From contig NZ_CANMNP010000012.1 of NCBI RefSeq assembly GCF_947499295.1, positions 124,001-188,000 on the forward strand: 64,000 nt of DNA. The letters are read 5' to 3'. This stretch comes from an uncultured Roseibium sp. GTDB taxonomy: Bacteria; Pseudomonadota; Alphaproteobacteria; Rhizobiales; Stappiaceae. Made by a program: the position numbers and the translations under genes. The notes beneath the pieces are model-generated. The model had not been told where the DNA came from and did no database searches. It saw only the letters and a list, made by a program, of their open reading frames with translations. How positions within the stretch are numbered: position 1 is the stretch's first letter; the number at the start of each line of letters is the position of its first letter. Shown piece by piece: positions 17,673 to 26,613 of the stretch.

Positions 17673-19304
17673 TTACGTCTCCTCCTCTGCCCGCGCACGC
17701 AATGCGCGGCGGATAACTTTGCCAGTCGTCGTCAGCGGCAACGAATCGACAAATGCAATTTCGCGCGGATATTCGTGAGCCGCCAGACGTGTTTTGACGA
17801 AGTTGGTAATGTCTCTCGCGAGTGCTTCCGAAGGGTCGATACCGTTTTTCAGAACTACATAGGCCTTGACGATTTCAGTGCGTTGCGTATCGGGTTTGCC
17901 GACGACACCTGCCATTGCAACGGTAGGATGCTTGATCAGGCAGTCTTCGATCTCACCTGGTCCGATACGGTAACCGGAGGACGTGATGACGTCGTCGTCC
18001 CGTCCGACAAAACGCAACCACCCGTCGGCATCGCAAAGACCCGTATCACCGGTCAAAAGCCAGTCTCCGGCAAACTTCTTTTCTGTCGCTTCCGGATTGT
18101 TCCAATAACCGAGAAACATGACGGGATCCGGTCTTTTGATGGCAATATTGCCGAGTGTCCCGGCAGACAGCTCAATACCCTCATCGTCCACAATGCCGAC
18201 CTGATGGCCGGGCACCGCTCGGCCCATGATGCCGGGCCGGGAGTCCATGAGCTGTTTGCAGCTTGAAACGACCATGTTGCATTCGGTTTGACCATAGAAT
18301 TCATTGATTGTCAGACCGAAGGTCTTCTTGCCCCAGTCGATCAGTTCAGCGCCCAATGTTTCGCCCCCAGATGCGACGGAACGCAGATCAAGTTTCCATT
18401 GTGCCAGCGGGTTCTCGAGTTGACGCATCATTTTGAGCGCCGTAGGCGGCAGGAAGGCATTGCGGATTTTCTGGTCCTGCAGGAGCTGAAAAGCGGCATC
18501 CGCGGTAAATTTTCTAAATCTGCATGCAACAACCGGCACACCAAGATAGAGCGCCGGCATCAGAACATCCAGAAGGCCGCCGATCCAGGCCCAGTCTGCA
18601 GGCGTCCAGATCCGGTCTCCAGGTTGCCCGAGAAAGTCATGACTCATTTCAACGCCCGGCAAATGTCCAAGCAGAACCCGATGACCGTGCAGTGCACCCT
18701 TGGGCTGGCCCGTCGTGCCGGAGGTATAGATGATGATTGCCGGGTCGTCCGGCGAGGTGTTAAACGCTTCGAATGTGTCTTCATGGCCAGCCATGTGGCT
18801 TGCCAGATCCTGCGCGTCACCGGTTTCACCGTCGACGCAAAAAACAGTGGTCAGTTCGGGCAACCGGTCCCGCAAGTCTGCCAGTTTTGCGGCACCATCC
18901 CGATCTGTTACGACGACTTTCGCACCGGAATCGCGTAGCCGGTATTCCAGAGCCTCTTCGCCGAACAGCGTGAACAGCGGTATGGATATGGCGCCAAGTT
19001 TCAAAGCGGCGATGTGGGCGTAGGCTGTTGCGGGGCGTTGCGGCAGCAGGACCCCTATCCTGTCGCCCGGTTGCATGCCCTGGCTTTTCAGAAGATTGGC
19101 GAGCTGGTTGGACAGCCTTTGCAGATCCGCATAGGTGTAACTCGCGATATCGCCGTCTTCGTTGACAAAGACCAGGGCTTCGCGGTTCGGTTCTTTTTCG
19201 GCCCACACATCGCAAATCGCGACACCGATGTTGAAGCGCTCTGGAATGTCCCAGTCGAACTTCTCAGTCAGGTCATCGTAGCTTCTGGCATCATGCGGCA
19301 GCAT
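17673..19304 (-). CDS. AMP-dependent acyl-CoA synthetase of the leucine/isovalerate operon
   Basis: 543 residues from ATG 19304, with a strong GGAGG site in front; the frame opens seven codons earlier. ANL superfamily motifs: IIYTSGTTGQPKG (P-loop-like), NEFYGQTE, the hinge LRFVGRDDD, GEIEDCLIKHP, and the C-terminal catalytic Lys in TTTGKVIRR. The operon suggests isovalerate, acetoacetate or another short branched acid as substrate, activated with ATP to feed the leucine route. It overlaps the end of liuD by 14 bases, which supports co-translation. Confidence 0.88.
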   Translation of the reverse strand: MLPHDARSYDDLTEKFDWDIPERFNIGVAICDVWAEKEPNREALVFVNEDGDIASYTYADLQRLSNQLANLLKSQGMQPGDRIGVLLPQRPATAYAHIAALKLGAISIPLFTLFGEEALEYRLRDSGAKVVVTDRDGAAKLADLRDRLPELTTVFCVDGETGDAQDLASHMAGHEDTFEAFNTSPDDPAIIIYTSGTTGQPKGALHGHRVLLGHLPGVEMSHDFLGQPGDRIWTPADWAWIGGLLDVLMPALYLGVPVVACRFRKFTADAAFQLLQDQKIRNAFLPPTALKMMRQLENPLAQWKLDLRSVASGGETLGAELIDWGKKTFGLTINEFYGQTECNMVVSSCKQLMDSRPGIMGRAVPGHQVGIVDDEGIELSAGTLGNIAIKRPDPVMFLGYWNNPEATEKKFAGDWLLTGDTGLCDADGWLRFVGRDDDVITSSGYRIGPGEIEDCLIKHPTVAMAGVVGKPDTQRTEIVKAYVVLKNGIDPSEALARDITNFVKTRLAAHEYPREIAFVDSLPLTTTGKVIRRALRARAEEET

Positions 19305-21285
19305 CGGCTTCCTCCGCGAGTGCAAGCAGAACGGTTCCGTCGGTTACCTGTTCGCCTTCCGCAACCAGAACCTCACCTACGATGCCGTCGCGAGGGGCCT
19401 TCAGTGTGTGTTCCATCTTCATGGCCTCAAGAATGAGCAATGGCTGATCCTTGGTCACTGTGTCGCCTGCGCTTGCACTGAGCACTTTCACCAGTCCGGG
19501 CATGGGGGCAACCAGCTTGTCATCTGTGCTGCCTGCATCTTCGTCCGTGCTGAGGGCATCGGGCAGGCCGACCGGAAACGCGAAACCATTCAGGAAGACC
19601 GTCAGGCCCTTGCTGTCTTCAACGACAACCGCGCGGGCACGATGGCCTTCACAGTCATAGGTGATGGAATTGCCGCTGACCTCAATCAGGGAATAGTTGC
19701 GGCTGCCGTCGGCCAAGTGCACGGCAAACCGGTTTTGTCCGCGTGCGTGAACTTCCACATCGCAGCGGTCTCCGCCGATTTCCAGAAGAGCGAATTGCCG
19801 GGACGCACTCCATATTCGCCATCCTGCCAAAGTTTCAAAAGGGTCGTTGCCAACGACAGGGCGTGTCAAACCAAGGGATGTCAGCGCGGCCAGGGCAACG
19901 GCATCCTCAGGCACTGCCGGTTCGTCGATGAGCTGGTCCAGATCGCGATCTATGAGACCCGTGTCAACGTCTCCTGCGGCGAACCCCTTGTGCCTGCAGA
20001 GCGCGGCCAGGAAAGCAGCATTGGTTACGCAGCCTGCAACTTCGGTTGCCTCTAGGCTCGCCAGCAGTTTGCCAAGCGCAGCTTCCCGGGTTGGTCCGTG
20101 CACGATGATCTTGGCAATCATCGGATCATAGAAGGGGCTGATTTCGTCCCCGGCACGCACTCCGGCATCGACGCGTGCGCTGTCTTCGGGAAGCGAAAGA
20201 TGCTCGAGCGTTCCGATGGCCGGCAGAAAGCCCTTGGGCGCGTCTTCTGCATAGAGTCTCGCTTCGAAGGCCCAGCCATTGAAGGAGAGATCTTCCTGCG
20301 CCTTCGGCAGGTGCTCACCCGAGGCAACACGAAGCTGCCATTCCACGAGATCCACGCCGGTGATGAGTTCGGTCACCGGGTGCTCAACCTGAAGGCGTGT
20401 GTTCATTTCCATGAAATAGAACCGGTCGGACCGGAGACCTTCAGACACGTCTGCAATGAATTCGATCGTGCCCGCGCCGGAATAGTCAATTGCCTTTGCC
20501 GCCTTGACGGCAGCTGCACCCATGGCCGAACGCATGTCGCCGGGCATGTCGGGTGCGGGCGCTTCTTCAATGACTTTCTGGTGCCGGCGCTGCAGGGAGC
20601 AATCACGTTCGAACAGGTGCACCGCGTTGCCGTAACTGTCGCCGAAAACCTGGAGTTCGATGTGTCGCGGCTTGGTAAGATATTTTTCGATCAGCACTCT
20701 GGCATCACCGAAACTGGCTTCGCCCTCACGTTGCGCGCCTTCGAGAGCAGCAGCAAAGTCATCAGGGGCATCCACGCGGCGCATGCCTTTTCCACCTCCA
20801 CCTGCGCGGGCCTTGATCAGAACCGGGTATCCGATTTCATCCGCTCGGTCTTTCAGGAACATCAGGTCCTGATTGTCCCCGTGATAGCCGGGCACAACCG
20901 GTACGCCGGCCTTTTCCATCAATGCCTTGGCAGCATCCTTCAAGCCCATGGCGCGTATGGAGTGTGCACTTGGTCCTATGAAGACAATTCCTGCCTTGTC
21001 CAGTTCTTCGACAAAGCCCGGATTTTCGGAGAGGAAACCGTAGCCCGGATGTACTGCTTCAGCACCGCTTTGGCGGCACACATCGACAATTCGATCGATC
21101 CTCAGATAGCTGTCCGCAACAGGTGCCGGCCCGATCCAATAGGCCTCATCGGCCATGGCAACGTGCTTGGAACCTGCATCGGCATCCGAATAGATTGCGA
21201 CCGTCTTGATGCCGAGCGTTTTGGCTGTTTCCATGACCCGGCACGCAATTTCACCGCGATTGGCAATGAGAATTTTCTTGAACAT
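19291..21285 (-). CDS. liuD: Methylcrotonyl-CoA carboxylase, biotin-carrying alpha subunit
   Basis: 664 residues from ATG 21285. Biotin carboxylase domain at the N-terminus (FKKILIANRGEIA start, GGGGKGMR ATP loop, MNTRLQVEHPVTE), a central BT domain, and a C-terminal biotinyl domain with EAMKMEH, biotinylated Lys about 623. With LiuB it carboxylates 3-methylcrotonyl-CoA. The ATG overlaps the stop of the ASCH-macro gene (TGATG), so its translation is coupled to that gene. An open frame further upstream is not used. Confidence 0.95.
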   Translation of the reverse strand: MFKKILIANRGEIACRVMETAKTLGIKTVAIYSDADAGSKHVAMADEAYWIGPAPVADSYLRIDRIVDVCRQSGAEAVHPGYGFLSENPGFVEELDKAGIVFIGPSAHSIRAMGLKDAAKALMEKAGVPVVPGYHGDNQDLMFLKDRADEIGYPVLIKARAGGGGKGMRRVDAPDDFAAALEGAQREGEASFGDARVLIEKYLTKPRHIELQVFGDSYGNAVHLFERDCSLQRRHQKVIEEAPAPDMPGDMRSAMGAAAVKAAKAIDYSGAGTIEFIADVSEGLRSDRFYFMEMNTRLQVEHPVTELITGVDLVEWQLRVASGEHLPKAQEDLSFNGWAFEARLYAEDAPKGFLPAIGTLEHLSLPEDSARVDAGVRAGDEISPFYDPMIAKIIVHGPTREAALGKLLASLEATEVAGCVTNAAFLAALCRHKGFAAGDVDTGLIDRDLDQLIDEPAVPEDAVALAALTSLGLTRPVVGNDPFETLAGWRIWSASRQFALLEIGGDRCDVEVHARGQNRFAVHLADGSRNYSLIEVSGNSITYDCEGHRARAVVVEDSKGLTVFLNGFAFPVGLPDALSTDEDAGSTDDKLVAPMPGLVKVLSASAGDTVTKDQPLLILEAMKMEHTLKAPRDGIVGEVLVAEGEQVTDGTVLLALAEEADAAA

Positions 21286-22235
21286 CAGTCTTCCGCCCTC
21301 CCAAGCGCGGCCAAGAGATGACGATGATTTTCTTCGCTGAAGGCGACGAGGATGACGGACCTGATATTCAGATGGTCGACCAACGATCTCGTTATCGCAG
21401 CGGTTGCAATCTCCGCGGCACGATCCGCAGGATAGCCATAAACGCCGGTTGAGATCGACGGGAAGGCAATGCTTTCGCAAGCGTTCTCTGCAGCAAGTCG
21501 CAAACTCGTTTCATAGCAGCTGGCCAAGAGTTCAGCTTCGCCGTTTTTGCCGCCTTGCCAGATAGGACCGACGGTGTGGATCACGTGCCTGGCGGAGAGC
21601 TCATATCCTCCGGTAATCTTTGCCTGACCGGATTCGCAGCCATTGAGTTTGCGGCATTCTTCAAGCAATCGTGGGCCTGCAGCGCGATGGATCGCTCCAT
21701 CGACGCCGCCGCCCCCGAGGAGACTTGTATTGGCGGCGTTGACGATTGCATCGACGGAAAGACGGGTTATGTCGCCGATACGTGTTTCGATGCGGCTTAG
21801 AGAGCGGGACACGTCATCGCGATTTTGCAAATCTTCAACAAGCTTGAACCGTTCGCAGACGAGTTCCATCTCCCGGGCAAAGCCGCCATTGCGTTCAAAA
21901 TAGGTCTGATGATCTCTCTGCCATCCGGCAAGATCGTCATTTTCGCCCTCGGCAAGGGCAAAGTCTTCGCCAACGTCACAAAAGCGGGTGATCGTCACAT
22001 CGACGGTTTCAATGACAAATGCCGGCGTACCATCCCAATTGAGCGCAATGTCGCGGCGACCAACTGCAGGAAGGGCTTCATCTCCGTTCTGAAAGTCTCG
22101 CAAGGCGCCGCAGGTAGCTGTTTTCTTTCCTTCGCGAACCAGCGCGATGAGCTGGTCACTCAGGTTTTTGCTGTCGCCGAACTTGAAGGTTTCAGCGCCG
22201 GGATACTTCTGTTTCAGATCATCAATGAACATCAT
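21285..22235 (-). CDS. ASCH-macro domain fusion protein
   Basis: 316 residues. Residues about 5-140 look like an ASCH domain (PUA-like fold: [19 protein letters not shown], then [16 protein letters not shown] and the YFERNGGF segment). Residues about 150-316 are a macro domain: [26 protein letters not shown] with the ADP-ribose loop, HTVGP, and [12 protein letters not shown], closest to O-acetyl-ADP-ribose deacetylase/MacroD types, with catalytic Asn/Asp/His positions present. Members remove ADP-ribose or hydrolyse O-acyl-ADP-ribose. GGGAG precedes the ATG, and its stop overlaps the liuD start. I saw no linker frameshift; it reads as one protein. The role in this operon is unknown. Confidence 0.85.
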   Translation of the reverse strand: MMFIDDLKQKYPGAETFKFGDSKNLSDQLIALVREGKKTATCGALRDFQNGDEALPAVGRRDIALNWDGTPAFVIETVDVTITRFCDVGEDFALAEGENDDLAGWQRDHQTYFERNGGFAREMELVCERFKLVEDLQNRDDVSRSLSRIETRIGDITRLSVDAIVNAANTSLLGGGGVDGAIHRAAGPRLLEECRKLNGCESGQAKITGGYELSARHVIHTVGPIWQGGKNGEAELLASCYETSLRLAAENACESIAFPSISTGVYGYPADRAAEIATAAITRSLVDHLNIRSVILVAFSEENHRHLLAALGRAED

Positions 22236-23069
22236 TCAGCTCCCGGCACTTTTCTGTGCCTGCAAAAATCTCTGCACATGAAAGGCGATAGCTTCAGGAG
22301 CGTCTTCCTGCATCAGATGTCCCGCATTGGGGATTGAGACGAAACTGGATCCAGGGATCATTGCTTGCAATTCGTGCCCTCGGTCTATCGGGATCCATTC
22401 GTCTTTCTCGCCCCAGAGGATCTGTACCGGGCAACGGATCTCCGGGTATCGGTCCTGGACCTCATCCGTGTAGCACTGGTCCATCTGGGCGATCTGGCGA
22501 TAAAAGGCGGCCTGCCTTTCTGCGCCGATCCACTGATCAGCATAAGGGGTCAAAACCTCGGGGCCTGCCTTGTGATGCATTGCCGATTGCAGATAGGCGG
22601 GCAGAATTGCCTCGTGCATGTAGCTGGGCATGTCGGCAAAGGCGGTCTCATGGTGTTTCACATGTTGCACCAGAGGTGAGCCCCACGGCCTCAGGGCGAC
22701 CGGATCAATCAGTGTCAGGCTGTTGTAGTCGACGGCATCGATCAGGTGCGCGCGCAGTGCGGTCGCTCCGCCGAAGTCGTGTGCGACGACATCGGGCCGG
22801 TCCAGCTTCCAATGTTCTGTCAGTGCGGCAAACAGGCGATTTTGAATGCCAAGCGATACGTCACCATCTGGCCGGTCTGAATTGCCGTAACCCAGCATGT
22901 CATAAAAAAAGACCTTGTGGTTGTGTGCCAGCAAGGGAGCCAGTCTTGACCATTCATGAGACCAGAACGGCGTGCCGTGCATCATCACAAGAGGTGCGCC
23001 CACACCTAGGCTGCCCCAGCGGATTGCATGGCCTTCAAAGTCAAATGTCTGCGGTGTCTGCCAGGTCAT
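22236..23069 (-). CDS. Alpha/beta hydrolase with Asp in the nucleophile position
   Basis: 277 residues. Oxyanion HGTPFWSHEW (about 31-40), nucleophile elbow VAHDFGGA (Asp rather than Ser), acid in LWGEKDEWIP and His in NAGHLMQED near the C-terminus. An Asp nucleophile is known from haloalkane/haloacetate dehalogenases and epoxide hydrolases, whereas thioesterases and lipases use Ser. The second residue of the elbow is Phe where those enzymes often have Trp. It lies in the liu operon between liuB and the ASCH-macro gene. The substrate cannot be told from sequence. Confidence 0.8.
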   Translation of the reverse strand: MTWQTPQTFDFEGHAIRWGSLGVGAPLVMMHGTPFWSHEWSRLAPLLAHNHKVFFYDMLGYGNSDRPDGDVSLGIQNRLFAALTEHWKLDRPDVVAHDFGGATALRAHLIDAVDYNSLTLIDPVALRPWGSPLVQHVKHHETAFADMPSYMHEAILPAYLQSAMHHKAGPEVLTPYADQWIGAERQAAFYRQIAQMDQCYTDEVQDRYPEIRCPVQILWGEKDEWIPIDRGHELQAMIPGSSFVSIPNAGHLMQEDAPEAIAFHVQRFLQAQKSAGS

Positions 23070-23078
23070 GATCCATCC

Positions 23079-24686
23079 TCACATTCTGAACAGGCCGAAC
23101 CGGGTATCTTCAATAGGGGCGTTCAGCGCCGCAGACAGTGACAAGCCGAGAACGTCGCGGGTTTTTCGAGGGTCAACGATGCCGTCATCCCAAAGGCGTG
23201 CCGTCGCATAAAGCGGGTGTCCCTGTTCTTCGAACTGGTCGACGATGGGTTGTTTGAACGCCCGCTCTTCTTCCTGGGTCCAGCTGCCACCTTTGCGCTC
23301 GATGCCGTCGCGGCGAACGGTGGCCAACACGCCTGCGGCCTGTTCTCCCCCCATCACCGAAATTCGTGAATTGGGCCAGGTCCACAAGAAGCGGGGCGAA
23401 TAAGCTCTGCCGCACATGCCGTAGTTGCCTGCGCCGAAGGAACCACCGACCAGCATCGTGATTTTTGGAACCGAAGTCGTTGCGACGGCAGTGACAAGCT
23501 TCGCGCCATCTTTCGCAATCCCGCCGCTCTCATATTTCTGACCGACCATGAAGCCAGTAATGTTCTGCAAAAACACAAGTGGAACCTTGCGCTGAGAGCA
23601 GAGTTCAACGAAGTGCGCACCCTTAACGGCACTTTCTGAAAACAACACGCCGTTGTTGGCGATGATGCCGACCGGCATTCCGTGAATGTGGGCAAAACCG
23701 CAGACCAGCGTGGTGCCATAACGGGCCTTGAACTCGTCAAAGCGCGAGCCGTCGACGACGCGCGCAATGACTTCACGGATGTCGTAGGGCGTTTTCAGAT
23801 CGGCCGGGACAACACCAAGGATTTCGTCGGGGTCGTAGAGCGGATCTTCCGGCGTTTGCATGGCAACGGTGGAGGACTTCGTCCGGTTCAGGCTGGCAAT
23901 AGACCGACGGGCAAGAGCGAGGGCATGGGCATCGTCGCGCGCCAGATGATCCGCCACACCGGACAGACGGGTGTGCACGTCTCCACCGCCAAGGTCTTCT
24001 GCCGTGACTTCTTCGCCCGTCGCGGCTTTGACCAGAGGAGGGCCGGCCAGAAAGATTGTGCCCTGGTTTTTAACAATGATGGTCTCGTCAGACATGGCCG
24101 GTACATAAGCACCACCTGCGGTGCACGAGCCCATCACGACTGCTATCTGGGCAATGCCTTTCGATGACATCTGGGCCTGATTGTAGAAAATTCTGCCGAA
24201 ATGGTCCCGGTCGGGAAAGACCTCATCCTGATTGGGCAGGTTGGCACCGCCGCTGTCCACCAGATAGATGCACGGCAAATTGTTCTCAGCGGCAATTTCC
24301 TGAGCGCGTAGGTGCTTTTTCACGGACATCGGATAATAGGTGCCGCCTTTGACCGTCGCGTCATTGGCAAGGATCATCACTTCCTGACCTTCGACACGAC
24401 CGATCCCGGCGATCATCCCTGCAGCTGGTGCTGCGCTGTCATACATTTCGTGCGCGGCAAGCATGCCCACTTCCAGGAAGGGAGACCCCGGATCGAGCAA
24501 ACGCGAGACACGTTCACGCGGCAAGATCTTGCCTCTTGAAAGATGACGTTGCCGTGCATTCTCACCGCCGCCGTCGAGTGCGGTCTGCGCAGCGAGCTTG
24601 ACCGAGTCCATGGCTTTTTCATGGGCTTCACGGTTCTGCGCAAACTGTGCACTCTTTGGCGAGAGGCTCGATTTGAGGATGCTCAT
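23079..24686 (-). CDS. liuB: Methylcrotonyl-CoA carboxylase, carboxyltransferase beta subunit
   Basis: 535 residues from ATG 24686; an in-frame extension upstream would run into tetR. Carboxyltransferase-family motifs: [16 protein letters not shown] at the start, the acyl-CoA-binding N-domain with [13 protein letters not shown] and [16 protein letters not shown], and the C-domain with [27 protein letters not shown]. The [11 protein letters not shown] form is typical of MCC beta rather than propionyl-CoA carboxylase. The ATG is one base after the tetR stop (TGA-C-ATG). It forms the MCC holoenzyme with LiuD. Confidence 0.95.
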   Translation of the reverse strand: MSILKSSLSPKSAQFAQNREAHEKAMDSVKLAAQTALDGGGENARQRHLSRGKILPRERVSRLLDPGSPFLEVGMLAAHEMYDSAAPAAGMIAGIGRVEGQEVMILANDATVKGGTYYPMSVKKHLRAQEIAAENNLPCIYLVDSGGANLPNQDEVFPDRDHFGRIFYNQAQMSSKGIAQIAVVMGSCTAGGAYVPAMSDETIIVKNQGTIFLAGPPLVKAATGEEVTAEDLGGGDVHTRLSGVADHLARDDAHALALARRSIASLNRTKSSTVAMQTPEDPLYDPDEILGVVPADLKTPYDIREVIARVVDGSRFDEFKARYGTTLVCGFAHIHGMPVGIIANNGVLFSESAVKGAHFVELCSQRKVPLVFLQNITGFMVGQKYESGGIAKDGAKLVTAVATTSVPKITMLVGGSFGAGNYGMCGRAYSPRFLWTWPNSRISVMGGEQAAGVLATVRRDGIERKGGSWTQEEERAFKQPIVDQFEEQGHPLYATARLWDDGIVDPRKTRDVLGLSLSAALNAPIEDTRFGLFRM

Positions 24687-24687
24687 G

Positions 24688-25329
24688 TCACCCGGTCTCC
24701 CTTTGGGATGTGTCCTGATCTGGCGCGACTGCCTTGCGCACCAGTTTGAGATAGAGATCTTCAATGTCCTTTTCGGACAAATGGCCGCCTTCGCGGTACC
24801 AGGCTGGAATGCCGGTCAGCATCGCGATGATCGCTCTCGTCGCAACCTTCGCATCGTCCACCGCATAGCGTCCCAGTTCGCCGCCACGCTCCAGGATCTG
24901 CGTCAGGATTGCTTCATAGCGGCGGCGCTCGACTTCAACGAGTTTGAAATTCTGAGGTTCGAGATTGCGCAGCTCCATATAGGAGATGAACACTTCGTCC
25001 GCGCGTTCCAGGTGGTAGCGGATATGGAAGCGGACAAACCTTTCCAGCGGGTCCATCTTCTCCTCAACGGATGCGTTGTCCCAGGCAGCCAGCAGTTCGG
25101 CCATGTGGGTCAGCATCAGGTCTTTGAGAATGTCCTGCTTGGTCGGAAAGTGATTGTAGAGCGCGCCTGGCCTGACGCCGACATCGGAAGCGATTTCACG
25201 CATGGAGACAGCTGCATAGCCTGACGCGGCAAACCTTCGAAGCGCGGCATTGCGCACACGCGCGGCGGTTTCCTGGCCTTTGGCCCTTGATTGAGGCCGG
25301 ACAGTCGTCTCTGCAGCAGTGTGTGCCAT
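24688..25329 (-). CDS. TetR-family regulator of the leucine operon (LiuQ/FadR-like)
   Basis: 213 residues from ATG 25329, preceded by GGAGG. N-terminal [48 protein letters not shown], typical of TetR. The C-terminal ligand domain is helical and of the size seen in regulators sensing acyl-CoA or related compounds. It is the first gene of the tetR-liuB-...-liuC operon, with a near-perfect palindrome just upstream, so autoregulation and control of the whole operon are likely. TetR regulators of fatty-acid and branched-chain degradation are known; identity as LiuQ is only suggested by context. Confidence 0.9.
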   Translation of the reverse strand: MAHTAAETTVRPQSRAKGQETAARVRNAALRRFAASGYAAVSMREIASDVGVRPGALYNHFPTKQDILKDLMLTHMAELLAAWDNASVEEKMDPLERFVRFHIRYHLERADEVFISYMELRNLEPQNFKLVEVERRRYEAILTQILERGGELGRYAVDDAKVATRAIIAMLTGIPAWYREGGHLSEKDIEDLYLKLVRKAVAPDQDTSQRETG

Positions 25330-25350
25330 TTGTCCTCCAACACTGTAAAT

Positions 25351-25370
25351 AAATGAACGATCATTCATTT
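25351..25370. promoter_or_regulatory. Palindromic operator upstream of tetR
   Basis: The 20 bases AAATGAACGATCATTCATTT match their own reverse complement at 18 of 20 positions and lie 22 bases before the tetR start. The pattern TGAAYGATCRTTCA resembles sites of TetR-type regulators of fatty-acid degradation. The same interval serves divergent ppk2. Confidence 0.8.
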
Positions 25371-25506
25371 TCAAGAGAATTCTGACGAGAAGTCGCCGCC
25401 GGCTGAGATAAATCATTGCGAAGCCGGGGGTCTGTCAAAAAACTTACATGGATAAACTGTTCACAGACACTGAGCGTTTTGCCGTGATTGCCAAAGGGAC
25501 CGATTG

Positions 25507-26415
25507 ATGACCGATACCGACGCAAAAACCTGGGTTGAGGCCGAATGGGCCGACAGCCTCGATGAAGAAATCGAAATGGAGATTGACGATAACCTGATCG
25601 CAAAAGATCTCGCGTTCATCTCCGACAAGAAGCACAAGTCGTCGATTAGCCGGAATACCTATTTTCACGAATTGCTTCGAATGCAAGCCGAGCTGGTCAA
25701 GCTTCAAGACTGGGTCCAGCATACCGGCAAGAAGATCGTCATTGTGTTTGAAGGGCGGGATGCCGCCGGCAAGGGCGGCGTGATCAAAAGGATTACACAG
25801 CGCCTCAATCCGCGGGTTTGCCGTGTCGTTGCCTTGCCGGCGCCGACGGAGCGCGAAAAGAGCCAGTGGTACTTCCAGCGGTATGTCCCGCACCTTCCGG
25901 CCGCCGGTGAAATCGTGCTCTTCGATCGCTCGTGGTACAACCGGTCGGGCGTGGAGCGTGTCATGGGATTTGCCGACGAAAACCAGGTCGAGGAGTTTTT
26001 CAATGATGTGCCTGAATTCGAACGCATGCTCGTGCGGTCCGGAATAACGCTGATCAAATACTGGTTCTCCATCACGGATGAAGAACAGCAGCTGCGCTTT
26101 TTGATGCGTGTCCATGATCCACTGAAACAGTGGAAGCTGTCACCGATGGATCTGGAATCGCGTGTGCGCTGGGAAGACTACACCAAGGCCAAGGAAGACA
26201 CGTTTGAACGCACCAACATTCCAGAAGCCCCCTGGTTTATCGTCGAAGGCAACGACAAGAAGCAAGCGCGCCTGAACTGCATCAACCACCTTTTGTCGAT
26301 GCTGCCTTATGAAGAGGTGCCACATGATCCGGTTGTGCTGCCAGAGCGGCGTTACAATCAAGACTATGAGCGCAAGGTTTTGCCTGAACATCTCTATGTC
26401 CCGGAGAAATTCTGA
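25507..26415 (+). CDS. ppk2: Polyphosphate kinase 2 (PPK2 family)
   Basis: 302 residues from ATG 25507 (AAAGGGA upstream). PPK2 transfers phosphate between polyphosphate and nucleotides. Walker A is FEGRDAAGKGG (about 84-94), Walker B DRSWYNRSGVERVMGF (about 143-158), and the lid contains FLMRVHDPLKQWKLSPMDLES. The length and the WYFQRY segment fit a single-domain class I PPK2, usually preferring GDP or ADP. Divergent from the tetR-liu operon. Confidence 0.93.
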   Translation: MTDTDAKTWVEAEWADSLDEEIEMEIDDNLIAKDLAFISDKKHKSSISRNTYFHELLRMQAELVKLQDWVQHTGKKIVIVFEGRDAAGKGGVIKRITQRLNPRVCRVVALPAPTEREKSQWYFQRYVPHLPAAGEIVLFDRSWYNRSGVERVMGFADENQVEEFFNDVPEFERMLVRSGITLIKYWFSITDEEQQLRFLMRVHDPLKQWKLSPMDLESRVRWEDYTKAKEDTFERTNIPEAPWFIVEGNDKKQARLNCINHLLSMLPYEEVPHDPVVLPERRYNQDYERKVLPEHLYVPEKF

Positions 26416-26613
26416 TCAGGCCTGCCTCCTTTCAGTGAAGCGCTCCAACATGCAAGTGTGCCGATGGTGCGGTTGGCATTCCTGCGGGGACCTCTTCACG
26501 CAACCGCGCATTGTCAGCAAGGCCGGCAGACGGCATACAGGAGTCGATAAGCGAAAAGAGCGGGCGAACCGGATTTTCGCCCAACGACCGATGCCGTGAC
26601 AGGAGAATTGAAT

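Noticed and set aside
20098-21321. Long plus-strand open frame of about 400 codons opposite liuD
   Set aside because: It lies antisense to a gene with complete carboxylase motifs and shows no recognisable domain; high GC makes such shadow frames common.
26451-26599. Possible small Cys-rich protein between ppk2 and the oxidoreductase
   Set aside because: No ribosome-binding site and no family resemblance; the region also holds a hairpin and the next gene's signal.
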